5,255 nt of DNA. It comes from Actinomycetes bacterium (GTDB lineage Bacteria > Actinomycetota > Acidimicrobiia > Acidimicrobiales > Acidimicrobiaceae). Shown here piece after piece: positions 1 to 5,255 of the stretch. Below the pieces are notes generated by a model, which searched no databases, was not told where the DNA came from, and worked only from the letters and a program-made list of their open reading frames with translations. The stretch spans positions 1 to 5,255 of the forward strand of contig JAKASN010000182.1 in the NCBI GenBank assembly GCA_021819025.1, given 5' to 3'. Both the position numbers and the translations under genes were made by a program. Numbering within the stretch: the stretch's first letter is position 1; each line of letters opens with the position of its first letter.

Positions 1-199
1 TCTCCCACATACCTGCGGCGAACTGGGCGATACCTCCGAAGAAGAGCGCCAATGGCAACACGACCAGTGTGAGCTTGGCGTCGAGGAGATTTGCATTGAA
101 GACACTGAGTACAAATGTGGTTGTCGCAAATCCGGCTAGTCCAAGTGGACCCGGGTCGGCAACCGTCGGTGTATTAACCGTAGGCGTGTTATCTGCCAT
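1..199 (-). CDS. satP: Acetate transporter, GPR1/FUN34/YaaH (SatP) family, N-terminal part
   Basis: This is the first 66 residues of a membrane protein whose 3' end lies beyond base 1. After a polar Thr/Pro/Asn-rich start, residues 15-21 read DPGPLGL, the family's N-terminal signature (usually NPxPLGL). FATTTFVLSVFNANL follows as helix 1 (about 22-38), helix 2 spans about 43-60, and FGGIAQFAAGMWE closes the fragment, another hallmark of the family. Members are six-helix inner-membrane carriers for acetate and, in some cases, succinate. The ATG at 197-199 is preceded by AGAAAGGA (212-219), a 12-nt spacing that is slightly long. It lies downstream of acs in the same direction, which fits import of acetate for Acs to activate. 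Family assignment is strong from the motifs. Substrate is inferred from family and context. The gene symbol follows the E. coli member. Confidence 0.87.
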   Translation of the reverse strand, partial: MADNTPTVNTPTVADPGPLGLAGFATTTFVLSVFNANLLDAKLTLVVLPLALFFGGIAQFAAGMWE

Positions 200-211
200 A
201 GAGTATCTCTG

Positions 212-219
212 TCCTTTCT
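212..219 (-). promoter_or_regulatory. Ribosome binding site of the acetate transporter
   Basis: The minus strand reads AGAAAGGA, 12 nt before the ATG at 199. It is the only purine-rich SD-like match near that ATG, and it supports the start chosen from the conserved N-terminus. Confidence 0.5.
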
Positions 220-293
220 GACAAAGTTATGTCCCCCTGGTGACCCCTGATCCGCTTCCCGCTGCACCACTGGGAAATCTGGTTCTCGACAAA

Positions 294-324
294 TAATTGC
301 CGAGTCCCGTCGGATCACTGTCAA
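294..324 (-). promoter_or_regulatory. Weak candidate promoter of the transporter gene
   Basis: On the minus strand TTGACA (319-324) is followed, after 19 nt, by CAATTA (294-299), a poor -10 match at suboptimal spacing; AATTAT is the alternative hexamer one base further. The -35 is a perfect consensus, but it may be there only because it forms part of the palindrome. If real, a repressor bound at the dyad would cover the -35, and the 5' leader would be about 90 nt. Confidence 0.25.
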
Positions 325-340
325 TGGCAAGCCATTGACA
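319..340. promoter_or_regulatory. Perfect 22-bp dyad, candidate operator upstream of the transporter gene
   Basis: The arms TGTCAATGGC (319-328) and GCCATTGACA (331-340) are exact inverted complements separated by AA. The outer six bases of each arm read TTGACA outward on each strand, so on the minus strand a consensus -35 box (319-324) lies within the dyad, about 120 bases upstream of the transporter ATG. There is no T-run directly beyond either arm and the spacer is only 2 nt, so a protein-binding operator is more likely than an RNA terminator. The symmetry is seen directly. The regulatory role, and any link to acetate or carbon control, are inference. Confidence 0.5.
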
Positions 341-398
341 TCCCGGGCTTGGCTTTTTGCGCCGAAGTGCAATCAGCGGCCCACGCGGGTCACATTCT

Positions 399-424
399 AA
401 GCAAGCGCATCACTGGGCTTGCTT
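399..424. repeat. 8-bp inverted repeat with 10-nt loop
   Basis: AAGCAAGC (399-406) pairs perfectly with GCTTGCTT (417-424). It could fold as a hairpin in the acs 3' transcript. No U-tract follows on either strand, so it is not a standard intrinsic terminator; a mRNA-end stabiliser or factor-dependent end is possible but unproven. Confidence 0.4.
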
Positions 425-427
425 CAC

Positions 428-479
428 TCGGATCCCCTCTCCACAACCCCCTCACGAAGGAAGCGAAGCTTGGATCCGA
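428..479. repeat. 8-bp inverted repeat with long loop around AAGCTT/GGATCC sequences
   Basis: TCGGATCC (428-435) and GGATCCGA (472-479) are exact inverted complements 36 nt apart. A small hairpin AAGC-gaa-GCTT (461-471) lies within the loop. Because GGATCC is itself palindromic, the effective independent match is small, so this may be chance. Confidence 0.3.
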
Positions 480-550
480 ATCCTGCTGTGGGTCCGCGCT
501 ATTTCCCTTGAGATAGTCGCGAAACCACTTTGACTAGGTGCATGTCGCAG

Positions 551-2548
551 CTACTCGGTAGAGCCCTGCTTGGACGCTGCCGAGTTTGCACGATCTGCGA
601 TCTCTTTTACGACGTCGGCATTCGCAAGTGTCGTAACGTCGCCGAGCTGCCGTTGTTCAGAGATGTCACGCAACAAACGTCGCATGATCTTGCCCGAACG
701 CGTCTTGGGCAGTTCGTCGGTGAATACGATCGAGGCGGGGCGTGCGATCTTACCGATCTTGGTGGCGACGTGGTTGCGCAACTCCTGGAGGAGGGTTTCG
801 TTGCCCTCCACGGTGCCCTTGAGGGTTACAAACGCTGCGATGGCCTGACCGGTGGTGGCATCGGCCCTGCCGACCACCGCAGCTTCGGCGACCGCAGGGT
901 GATCCACCAAGGCCGATTCGACCTCGAGGGTGGAGATGCGATGGCCTGAGATATTCATCACATCGTCGACGCGTCCAAGCAGCCAATAGTATCCATCGGT
1001 ATCGCGTTTGGCGCCATCACCGGCGAAGTAGACCCATTTGTTCTCGCTCGGCTTGGAAAAACGTCCCCAGTAGACATCCTTAAAGCGCTCAGGGTCGCGG
1101 TAGATGGTCCTGAGCATGCCAGGCCAAGGGTGGGTGAGAACCAGATACCCGCCGCCGCCGAGGGGAACCGAGTGCCCTTCGTCGTCGACGATGTCGGCCC
1201 CAATACCCGGAAGCGGCATTGTCGCCGATCCCGGCTTGGTGGTCGTGACACCGGGCAACGGCGAGATCATGATGTGCCCGGTCTCGGTTTGCCACCAAGT
1301 ATCCACCACGGGGCACTTCTCATGGCCGATAGTTTGGTTGTACCAGATCCATGCCTCAGGGTTGATGGGCTCGCCGACGGTGCCAATCAACTTCAGGCTG
1401 GAGAGGTCGTGGCGATCGGCGTATTCGCTACCCCACTTCATGAAAGTTCGGATCGCGGTAGGGGCGGTGTAGAACTGCGAGACGTGGTACTTTTCGACGA
1501 TCGACCAAAAGCGGTCTTTGTCGGGAAAGTTGGGAACCCCCTCGTAGAGGACGCTGGTGGTCCCGTTGGCCAACGGGCCGTAAACGATGTAGCTGTGGCC
1601 AGTGACCCACCCGATATCGGCAGTGCACCAGTAGACGTCGTCGTCTTTGATGTCGAAGACGTTCTTGTGGGTGACAGCAGCCCCGAGAAGATATCCGCCG
1701 GTAGTGTGCTGGATGCCCTTAGGGCGCGCGGTGGTTCCCGAGGTGTAGAGGATAAAGAGCGGGTCTTCAGAGTCCGTCTCGGTAGCAACTTTTTCACCCG
1801 ACTGGCTGGCAATCAAGTCGTGATAGAAGACGTCGCGGCCCTCGACCATGTTGATGGCGGCTTTGGTTCGTGCTACCACGACGACTTTTTCTATCGAGGG
1901 AGTCTCCTCCAGAGCGTGATCGGCATATTCCTTGAGGGCAACGCGACTGCCGTTGCGCCAAGACTCGTCGCAGGTTACCAGTACCTTGGCCTCGGCGTCG
2001 TTGATGCGGTCGCGAAGCGCATCAGAGGAAAATCCCCCAAAGACCACCGAGTGGGTCGCACCGAGACGCGCCGAAGCGAGCAGCGCGATAGGAAGCTCGG
2101 GCACCATGCCCATATAGATGGCGATGCGGTCTCCTTTGCGAACTCCGAGTTCCTCAAGGCCGTTGGCAAATTGGTTGACTTCGTGGTACAACTCGCGATA
2201 TGTGATGGTGCGGGAGTCTCCCGGCTCGCCTTCAAAGTAGTAGGCGACCTTATCGGCCTTATCCACGAGGTGCCTGTCAAGGCAACTCTCTGTTACGTTG
2301 AGCTTGGCACCCACGAACCACTTGGCAAAAGGTGGGTTGGACCAATCCAAGACTTCGGTCCAAGGGCTACGCCATTGGATGTGGTGTGCCTGTTTTTCCC
2401 AGTACTTGACGAAATCTTCGCCCCCTTGGTATTCCGACTCTGAGTTGACGTTGGCTTGAGCCCGAAACTCCGCCGACGGCGGGAAGGTTCTCTGCTCGTC
2501 CATGAGAGCTTCAATGGTGACCGCCGCTTCGTCATGCGACTCCGGCAT
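551..2548 (-). CDS. acs: Acetyl-CoA synthetase (AMP-forming acetate--CoA ligase)
   Basis: It encodes a cytoplasmic 665-residue enzyme making acetyl-CoA from acetate, ATP and CoA through acetyl-AMP. Residues 16-30 (DEQRTFPPSAEF) match the usual Acs N-terminus. The ATP loop YTSGTTARPKG is at 268-278. WVTGHS (314-319) and DTWWQTETG (416-424) form the acetate pocket, with Trp419 corresponding to Salmonella Trp414. GDG with Asp511, LLGR (Arg526) and ISGHR (Arg537) bind nucleotide at the hinge and C-terminal domain. PKTRSGK ends at Lys620, the catalytic lysine that protein acetylases silence in this family. Length is normal (about 650). The open frame extends 38 codons further upstream, but that stretch is unlike Acs and holds a likely promoter; the ATG at 2548 has AAGGGGG five bases before it. 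An alternative ATG at 2578 lacks a good site. It lies upstream of the acetate transporter. All key residues are present. Confidence 0.96.
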   Translation of the reverse strand: MPESHDEAAVTIEALMDEQRTFPPSAEFRAQANVNSESEYQGGEDFVKYWEKQAHHIQWRSPWTEVLDWSNPPFAKWFVGAKLNVTESCLDRHLVDKADKVAYYFEGEPGDSRTITYRELYHEVNQFANGLEELGVRKGDRIAIYMGMVPELPIALLASARLGATHSVVFGGFSSDALRDRINDAEAKVLVTCDESWRNGSRVALKEYADHALEETPSIEKVVVVARTKAAINMVEGRDVFYHDLIASQSGEKVATETDSEDPLFILYTSGTTARPKGIQHTTGGYLLGAAVTHKNVFDIKDDDVYWCTADIGWVTGHSYIVYGPLANGTTSVLYEGVPNFPDKDRFWSIVEKYHVSQFYTAPTAIRTFMKWGSEYADRHDLSSLKLIGTVGEPINPEAWIWYNQTIGHEKCPVVDTWWQTETGHIMISPLPGVTTTKPGSATMPLPGIGADIVDDEGHSVPLGGGGYLVLTHPWPGMLRTIYRDPERFKDVYWGRFSKPSENKWVYFAGDGAKRDTDGYYWLLGRVDDVMNISGHRISTLEVESALVDHPAVAEAAVVGRADATTGQAIAAFVTLKGTVEGNETLLQELRNHVATKIGKIARPASIVFTDELPKTRSGKIMRRLLRDISEQRQLGDVTTLANADVVKEIADRANSAASKQGSTE

Positions 2549-2553
2549 CGTTT

Positions 2554-2560
2554 CCCCCTT
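2554..2560 (-). promoter_or_regulatory. Ribosome binding site deciding the acs start
   Basis: The minus strand reads AAGGGGG with a 5-nt spacer to the ATG at 2548. The in-frame ATGs at 2578 and 2662 lack comparable sites. Together with the Acs-like sequence beginning just after it, this favours the 665-residue product. Confidence 0.7.
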
Positions 2561-2596
2561 CAGTGTGACAATCTTCATATATGCTGAAGCGTCCCG

Positions 2597-2626
2597 ATAG
2601 TAGGCACTTAATTTCCAGCTTGTCCA
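2597..2626 (-). promoter_or_regulatory. Candidate sigma-70-type promoter of acs
   Basis: On the minus strand TGGACA (2621-2626, 5 of 6 to consensus) is separated by 18 nt from TACTAT (2597-2602, 4 of 6). Transcription would begin near 2590 and give a leader of about 40 nt before the chosen ATG. It lies inside the open frame that extends upstream of acs, which argues that the extension is not translated. Spotted by eye; not scored against background. Confidence 0.4.
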
Positions 2627-2747
2627 ATCGCGACGACACGCGTAGCGAAATTTCCATTCCACCTCGTTGAAGGCTTGTTGCGTCTGCTAATCACGACTGT
2701 ATCAGATTGTCAGCGGCTTGATTAATGAATCGGAAATAAATGAATTA

Positions 2748-3710
2748 TTACTCGACACTGAGTTGTTCGGCCAGGACCGAGAGGCGATCGAAGCTCTCAT
2801 CGAGCGCTTGGAACGGAGCGGAGAAGTAGGACTTGAACTTAGATATATCTAAATCGCGCCGACGAAATTCAGGGGCGAGAGTTGCAATCCGCCACGGCGT
2901 GCGTAGGCGGTTAGAGAGGAGGTAGTCATAGAAGACATCCTGCCGTGAGACTCCATAGGCAAGCTGGATAAGAGCCACAACCATTCCAGTTCTATCTTTG
3001 CCCGCAGTGCAGTGAACCAAAGAAGCCCCAGCCGCGCCATCGAGTATTTGTTGGGCTACGAAGAGGAGCGTATCGCTGTACTTGTCAATGATATAGTTAT
3101 ACATGGCGACCATATCGGCAATGGTAATTTCAGCGATATGTCCTTTAAATGCGCCTATAACGGCGTCATCGAAGCCGGATATCTGTCCAGACACTGCTAT
3201 GTTTATCAGTTCGAATTGGCTTTGAGTAGGTAACGATGTCGGAGAGATAGCGATCTCGTCGGGTCGACGAAGATCGAATATTCGCTTTATGCCGAGACGT
3301 TCCATTTCTTTGAAATCTTCCGCAGTGAGCTTGGCGAGGTTCTCGCTGCGGAAGAAGCGGCGCCAAGGCATCTGGGCGCTGTCTGAGCTCTGGTACCCTC
3401 CGAAGTCCCTAAAGTTATTCGCTCCTTCGAGCTGGATAACCCTTCGCGCGAAGCGCTGCTCGCCACGATCTACCGAGGCGCGGACCATCGTATGGTTGGA
3501 GTTCGTCTCATCTGCGGCTATGCCGTATTGTGTTCCGGCAGATACTGACTTCAATTCCATGGCGTTATGCCGGATGCCAAAAAGATCGTAGACTTCGACA
3601 GAGAGGTGGCCTAAATCCGCCAATGCCAGTAAAGAAATGTCTTGATTACCCCCTGAGGTATTTTCGAAAGAGACATAAACTGGGCTCGCTGGGGATCTGG
3701 TAATGCGCAC
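2748..3710 (-). CDS. Tyrosine/lipid phosphatase of the MptpB/LipA (Y_phosphatase3) class
   Basis: The 320-residue product has an N-terminal region of about 90 residues, with PVYVSFENT near 10-18, that looks beta-rich. The phosphatase domain begins at ANNFRDFGGY (97-106), the family's entry motif, followed by RRFFRSENLAKLT (117-129) and FDLRRPDEI (145-153). The active-site loop HCTAGKDRTG is at 233-242, with nucleophile Cys234 and Arg240. Lys238 and Asp239 match the HCxxGKDR form known from mycobacterial MptpB and Listeria LipA, which act on phosphotyrosine and phosphoinositides. No signal peptide or membrane helix is seen, so it is probably cytoplasmic unless exported without one. The start is GTG, immediately preceded in frame by a stop, with no Shine-Dalgarno site; a leaderless mRNA is plausible. 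It is 59 bases after the pilin-like operon and visibly more AT-rich than acs (43-45% GC in two 60-base lines checked, versus 65% in one acs line). Physiological substrate unknown. Confidence 0.88.
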   Translation of the reverse strand: MRITRSPASPVYVSFENTSGGNQDISLLALADLGHLSVEVYDLFGIRHNAMELKSVSAGTQYGIAADETNSNHTMVRASVDRGEQRFARRVIQLEGANNFRDFGGYQSSDSAQMPWRRFFRSENLAKLTAEDFKEMERLGIKRIFDLRRPDEIAISPTSLPTQSQFELINIAVSGQISGFDDAVIGAFKGHIAEITIADMVAMYNYIIDKYSDTLLFVAQQILDGAAGASLVHCTAGKDRTGMVVALIQLAYGVSRQDVFYDYLLSNRLRTPWRIATLAPEFRRRDLDISKFKSYFSAPFQALDESFDRLSVLAEQLSVE

Positions 3711-3716
3711 TTATTT

Positions 3717-3746
3717 AATTTAGCTCGATAACATGGATCTTGCTAA
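3717..3746 (-). promoter_or_regulatory. Candidate promoter giving a leaderless phosphatase mRNA
   Basis: On the minus strand TTAGCA (3741-3746, 4 of 6) and TAAATT (3717-3722, 4 of 6) are 18 nt apart. The -10 sits six bases before the GTG at 3710, so transcription could start at the first base of the start codon. This would explain the missing ribosome binding site. The region is AT-rich, so chance matches are likely. Confidence 0.3.
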
Positions 3747-3769
3747 TTCATCGCAAAGGTCAAAGGGAT

Positions 3770-4300
3770 CTAGCAAGCTGGCACGGGTGCTGAAGTAGCT
3801 AGGCCCGACTGAGATGGGAGCGTGGCTATGGTCCGCGCGCTGATGTGAGTGGCGAGAGACGTGCCAAGTAGCCCTGCAAAGGCGGGGAGTGCGACATTTG
3901 CGGTGGCATCCACGCAAATGGAGTTGCCGATCACCGCGGTTGCGACCGCTATGACCTGGTAGCCGTGACCGATAAATCCTGACAGCTGGGCCTTGGCGAT
4001 AGCCTGGGCGACCGCTGGGTCGATCACGACGGTCGAGGAGTGATAGTAGCTTGCCAAGCTGAGGTTGTTGGCCGCCGCTGTGGCAGCGGCTTCGACTCGA
4101 TCGGCAAGCTCGGCTTTGGAAGTGTAGAGGAAGTTCAAATCCACCAAGAGCGCAGCGAGCGTGACTGCGAGAAGCGCTACAATCGGCGCGATTAGCACAA
4201 TTGACCCCTGGTTCTCGCGGCGAGTGTTCAAGCTTCGCAGATGAACCGACCGGGAGGAGTCCCTCTTTTCGCTATTGCCGAGCTTTGCCGAGGTACTCAT
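3770..4300 (-). CDS. TadE/TadG-like minor pilin or pilus-assembly membrane protein
   Basis: A 176-residue protein with a polar, Arg/Ser-rich N-terminus (1-31), the sequence NQGSIVLIAP (30-39), one hydrophobic helix at about 34-53, then an Ala-rich amphipathic stretch (SKAELADRVEAAATAAANN, 61-79) typical of TadE/TadG proteins just after the membrane. The C-terminal part, CVDATANVALPAFAGLLG and then ISARTIA, matches the family's usual ending. It lacks the von Willebrand domain of full TadG proteins, so it is a short form. Two cysteines (129 and 176, the last residue) could pair outside the membrane. The start codon ATG at 4300 overlaps the preceding stop as ATGA and has CGGGA five bases upstream; an ATG two codons earlier (4306) is a worse fit, and a longer open frame to 4405 overlaps the preceding gene. 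It is the last gene of the pilin-like cluster. Confidence 0.75.
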   Translation of the reverse strand: MSTSAKLGNSEKRDSSRSVHLRSLNTRRENQGSIVLIAPIVALLAVTLAALLVDLNFLYTSKAELADRVEAAATAAANNLSLASYYHSSTVVIDPAVAQAIAKAQLSGFIGHGYQVIAVATAVIGNSICVDATANVALPAFAGLLGTSLATHISARTIATLPSQSGLATSAPVPAC

Positions 4301-4710
4301 ATGCATCCCGTATCGAGAGAAACCACCTGGGTTGTCGATCCGGTGATTCGTCCGGTGGGAAGCAAGGGGTTGGCGATGGAAAGCGTCACGAACTCTGCGT
4401 TGCACGATCCTGTCATGGCCACTGTGGCTACAAGGGAGTTCGCCGGAACCCCGACGGCATTAAGCGTTGCATTGGCCATGGTAGCTACCTCGGCGGCGCT
4501 CAGCGGAGTGCGGTTTTCTTGAATCTCCCTGGAGAGGTTGCGCAAGGACTCAGAGAGTGCCTGTTGGTACCTCGCCGAGGTTGCGGTGACCGATAAAACG
4601 TAAAACGAAAAGAGCACCACGATACACAGTGCAGCAAGTGCCAGCGCGACGTCGATCATCCCGGTGTCATCTTGGGTGCGAGTTCGCAGCGGAGTGGATA
4701 GCGATCTCAT
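4297..4710 (-). CDS. TadE-like minor pilin or pilus-assembly membrane protein
   Basis: A 137-residue protein. After 17 polar residues (TQDDTG), MIDVALALAALCIVVLFSFYVL (18-39) forms a single membrane helix, followed by a helical stretch SARYQQALSESLRNLSREIQ (45-64) and a small Gly/Thr/Val-rich C-terminal domain. The helix start TG-MID, with an acidic residue near its beginning, recalls the prepilin-like N-terminus of TadE and Flp proteins, but I cannot establish peptidase cleavage. Cys103 and Cys136 lie outside the membrane and could form a disulfide. The ATG at 4710 overlaps the upstream stop as ATGA and has AGGAGAGG five bases before it. Its own stop overlaps the next start the same way. Family membership rests on architecture and neighbours rather than on strong motifs. 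Confidence 0.68.
   Translation of the reverse strand: MRSLSTPLRTRTQDDTGMIDVALALAALCIVVLFSFYVLSVTATSARYQQALSESLRNLSREIQENRTPLSAAEVATMANATLNAVGVPANSLVATVAMTGSCNAEFVTLSIANPLLPTGRITGSTTQVVSLDTGCI
4306..4310 (-). promoter_or_regulatory. Ribosome binding site deciding the start of the 176-residue pilin-like gene
   Basis: The minus strand reads CGGGA, five bases before the ATG at 4300. The neighbouring in-frame ATG at 4306 overlaps this site and could not use it, so the ATGA-overlap start is preferred. Confidence 0.45.
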
Positions 4711-5105
4711 GAGATCCTCTCCTGGAGAATTGCCGCTCGTGCCGTGACGGTAGTGGTTAGTCGCGGAAGCGCTGGCAGGGTGGCGATGGGGACCTGCGTT
4801 CGTATCGTTACCACCAGCAAGGAGCCCTGGGGTGAAGTTTCGATGCTGGTATACGGGCTGAGACTGCCAAGGTCAGCATGTGCCATATTCAGCACGGCCT
4901 GAGTTGATAACAGACCCTCCTGGTAAAGTGCGCCAGCCTCGAGACGCGCAGTGTCCTGGGCAATTGCTCCAAGTCGGCTCTCAGCGTCGCTAAGTCTCGC
5001 CATGGATACCACGAGCTGGATTATTGTCACAAGGACCAAGAGCCCTAGCACTGCAGGGAGGAATCCGCTACCGGACTCTCCCTTGAAGTCGGCCGAGTCG
5101 AACAC
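4707..5105 (-). CDS. TadE-like pilus-assembly membrane protein
   Basis: A 132-residue protein with a short polar N-terminus ending GESGSG, one hydrophobic helix (FLPAVLGLLVLVTIIQLVVS, 15-34), a helical region with periodic Leu/Ala (36-75), and a C-terminal beta-like segment, LLVVTIRTQVPI then TTTVTARAA (96-125), that resembles the end of TadE proteins. No cysteine is present. It begins at GTG, four bases after the stop of the preceding gene, with no good Shine-Dalgarno site; no other start is available before an in-frame stop at 5127-5129. Translation probably depends on ribosomes finishing the upstream gene. It overlaps the following gene as ATGA. A role in a Tad/Flp pilus or a related secretion apparatus is inferred from shape and neighbours. 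Confidence 0.68.
   Translation of the reverse strand: MFDSADFKGESGSGFLPAVLGLLVLVTIIQLVVSMARLSDAESRLGAIAQDTARLEAGALYQEGLLSTQAVLNMAHADLGSLSPYTSIETSPQGSLLVVTIRTQVPIATLPALPRLTTTVTARAAILQERIS
4716..4723 (-). promoter_or_regulatory. Ribosome binding site of the 137-residue pilin-like gene
   Basis: The minus strand reads AGGAGAGG with a 5-nt spacer to the ATG at 4710, inside the end of the preceding gene. It fixes the start at the ATGA overlap. Confidence 0.65.
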
Positions 5106-5109
5106 TGCG

Positions 5110-5255
5110 CTACTGGCCCAGCTTGGCTACTTGGGCATTGACGGCATTCGTAGCGGTACCCATAGTCGCTTTGAATGCCACCCAAAGAATTACCCCGAGA
5201 AAGGCGAAGATCAGTACCGCGATGGCGGCCGATACGACTCCTTCGCCAGCGTCAG
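5110..5255 (-). CDS. Small pilin-like single-helix protein, C-terminal part
   Basis: The start lies beyond the window edge; 47 residues and the TAG stop (5110-5112) are visible. The fragment opens with DAGEGVVSAAIAVLIFAFLG, a Gly/Glu-containing entry into one hydrophobic helix (about residues 6-27), then a short polar tail rich in Ala, Asn and Gln ending KLGQ. This shape, a short protein with the helix near the N-terminus and almost no C-terminal domain, fits a Flp-type pilin or small Tad-locus membrane protein. Only four bases separate it from the next gene, so they share an operon. The missing N-terminus prevents a firm family call. Confidence 0.6.
   Translation of the reverse strand, partial: DAGEGVVSAAIAVLIFAFLGVILWVAFKATMGTATNAVNAQVAKLGQ

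Larger units (their letters stand above)
200..550. other. 351-base intergenic region between acs and the transporter gene
   Basis: No credible gene is seen here. A 78-codon open frame on the minus strand (136-372) runs through the transporter start in another frame, resembles no protein I know and is probably spurious. Besides the 22-bp dyad, it holds an 8-bp inverted repeat AAGCAAGC/GCTTGCTT (399-406 and 417-424, 10-nt loop) and a wider pair TCGGATCC/GGATCCGA (428-435 and 472-479). Neither is followed by a T-run on the minus strand, so no clear intrinsic terminator for acs can be placed. Read-through from acs into the transporter gene therefore remains possible. Confidence 0.6.

Noticed and set aside
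326..358. Imperfect hairpin GGCAAGCC/GGCTTGGC followed by TTTTT on the plus strand, overlapping the dyad
   Set aside because: It resembles an intrinsic terminator, even an attenuator alternative to the dyad hairpin, but there is no plus-strand gene for it to serve and one stem position is mismatched.
136..372. A 78-codon minus-strand open frame across the transporter start
   Set aside because: It overlaps the conserved N-terminus of the transporter in another frame and passes through the palindrome; the translation looks like random Arg-rich sequence.
530..949. A 139-codon plus-strand open frame over the acs 3' end
   Set aside because: It lies almost entirely antisense to the conserved C-terminal domain of Acs and shows no recognisable protein features.
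1130..2443. A 437-codon open frame on the plus strand opposite acs
   Set aside because: It is fully antisense to a complete acs with all catalytic motifs, its translation resembles no family I know, and long antisense open frames are common opposite GC-rich genes.
2301..2760. Possible frameshift or gene remnant in the acs to phosphatase region
   Set aside because: The Acs N-terminus aligns well to the family in one frame and the remaining 199 bases upstream are AT-rich non-coding DNA with a promoter candidate.
3720..3917. A 65-codon minus-strand open frame at the end of the pilin-like cluster
   Set aside because: It overlaps the TadG-like C-terminus in another frame, is His/Arg-rich without motifs and has no convincing start signal.
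4301..4405. Upstream extension of the 176-residue pilin-like gene to a 211-codon frame
   Set aside because: It overlaps the end of the preceding gene by over 100 bases; the ATGA-overlap start at 4300 with its own ribosome site is better supported.

Overview
Every gene supported in this window lies on the minus strand, so transcription runs from high to low coordinates. The organism is most likely an actinomycete. The acetyl-CoA synthetase carries the TSGTTARPKG form of the AMP-binding loop and an extended RFSKPSENKW insert, and the small pilin-like proteins resemble those of actinobacterial Tad loci. GC is moderate to high in acs and clearly lower in the phosphatase gene. A member of the Acidimicrobiia would fit, but that is a guess from general impression, not something shown here.

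In order of transcription, 5255 to about 3770 is the end of a Tad/Flp-type pilus operon. Four consecutive small genes each encode one N-terminal membrane helix preceded by a Gly-containing polar stretch: one cut by the window edge, then 132, 137 and 176 residues. They are packed with a 4-nt gap and then two ATGA stop/start overlaps, so they are very probably translationally coupled. They look like TadE/TadG-class minor pilins.

From 3710 to 2748 is a 320-residue tyrosine/lipid phosphatase of the MptpB/LipA (Y_phosphatase3) class with an intact HCTAGKDRTG active-site loop. It starts at GTG with no visible Shine-Dalgarno site and is more AT-rich than its neighbours.

From 2548 to 551 is a complete acetyl-CoA synthetase (acs). 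A plausible promoter lies inside the open frame upstream of the chosen start. After a 351-base gap comes the start of a GPR1/FUN34/YaaH (SatP-type) acetate transporter (199 to beyond base 1). The gap holds a perfect 22-bp dyad that overlaps a TTGACA box and is a candidate operator.

Functionally, the acs and transporter pair forms an acetate uptake and activation module: the transporter brings in acetate and Acs converts it to acetyl-CoA. The pilus genes are a separate module, and the phosphatase between them has no evident link to either. I see no tRNA, rRNA, CRISPR array, insertion sequence or integrase. No strongly novel system is evident. The items most worth a second look are the dyad, the coupled pilin-like cassette and the AT-rich phosphatase.
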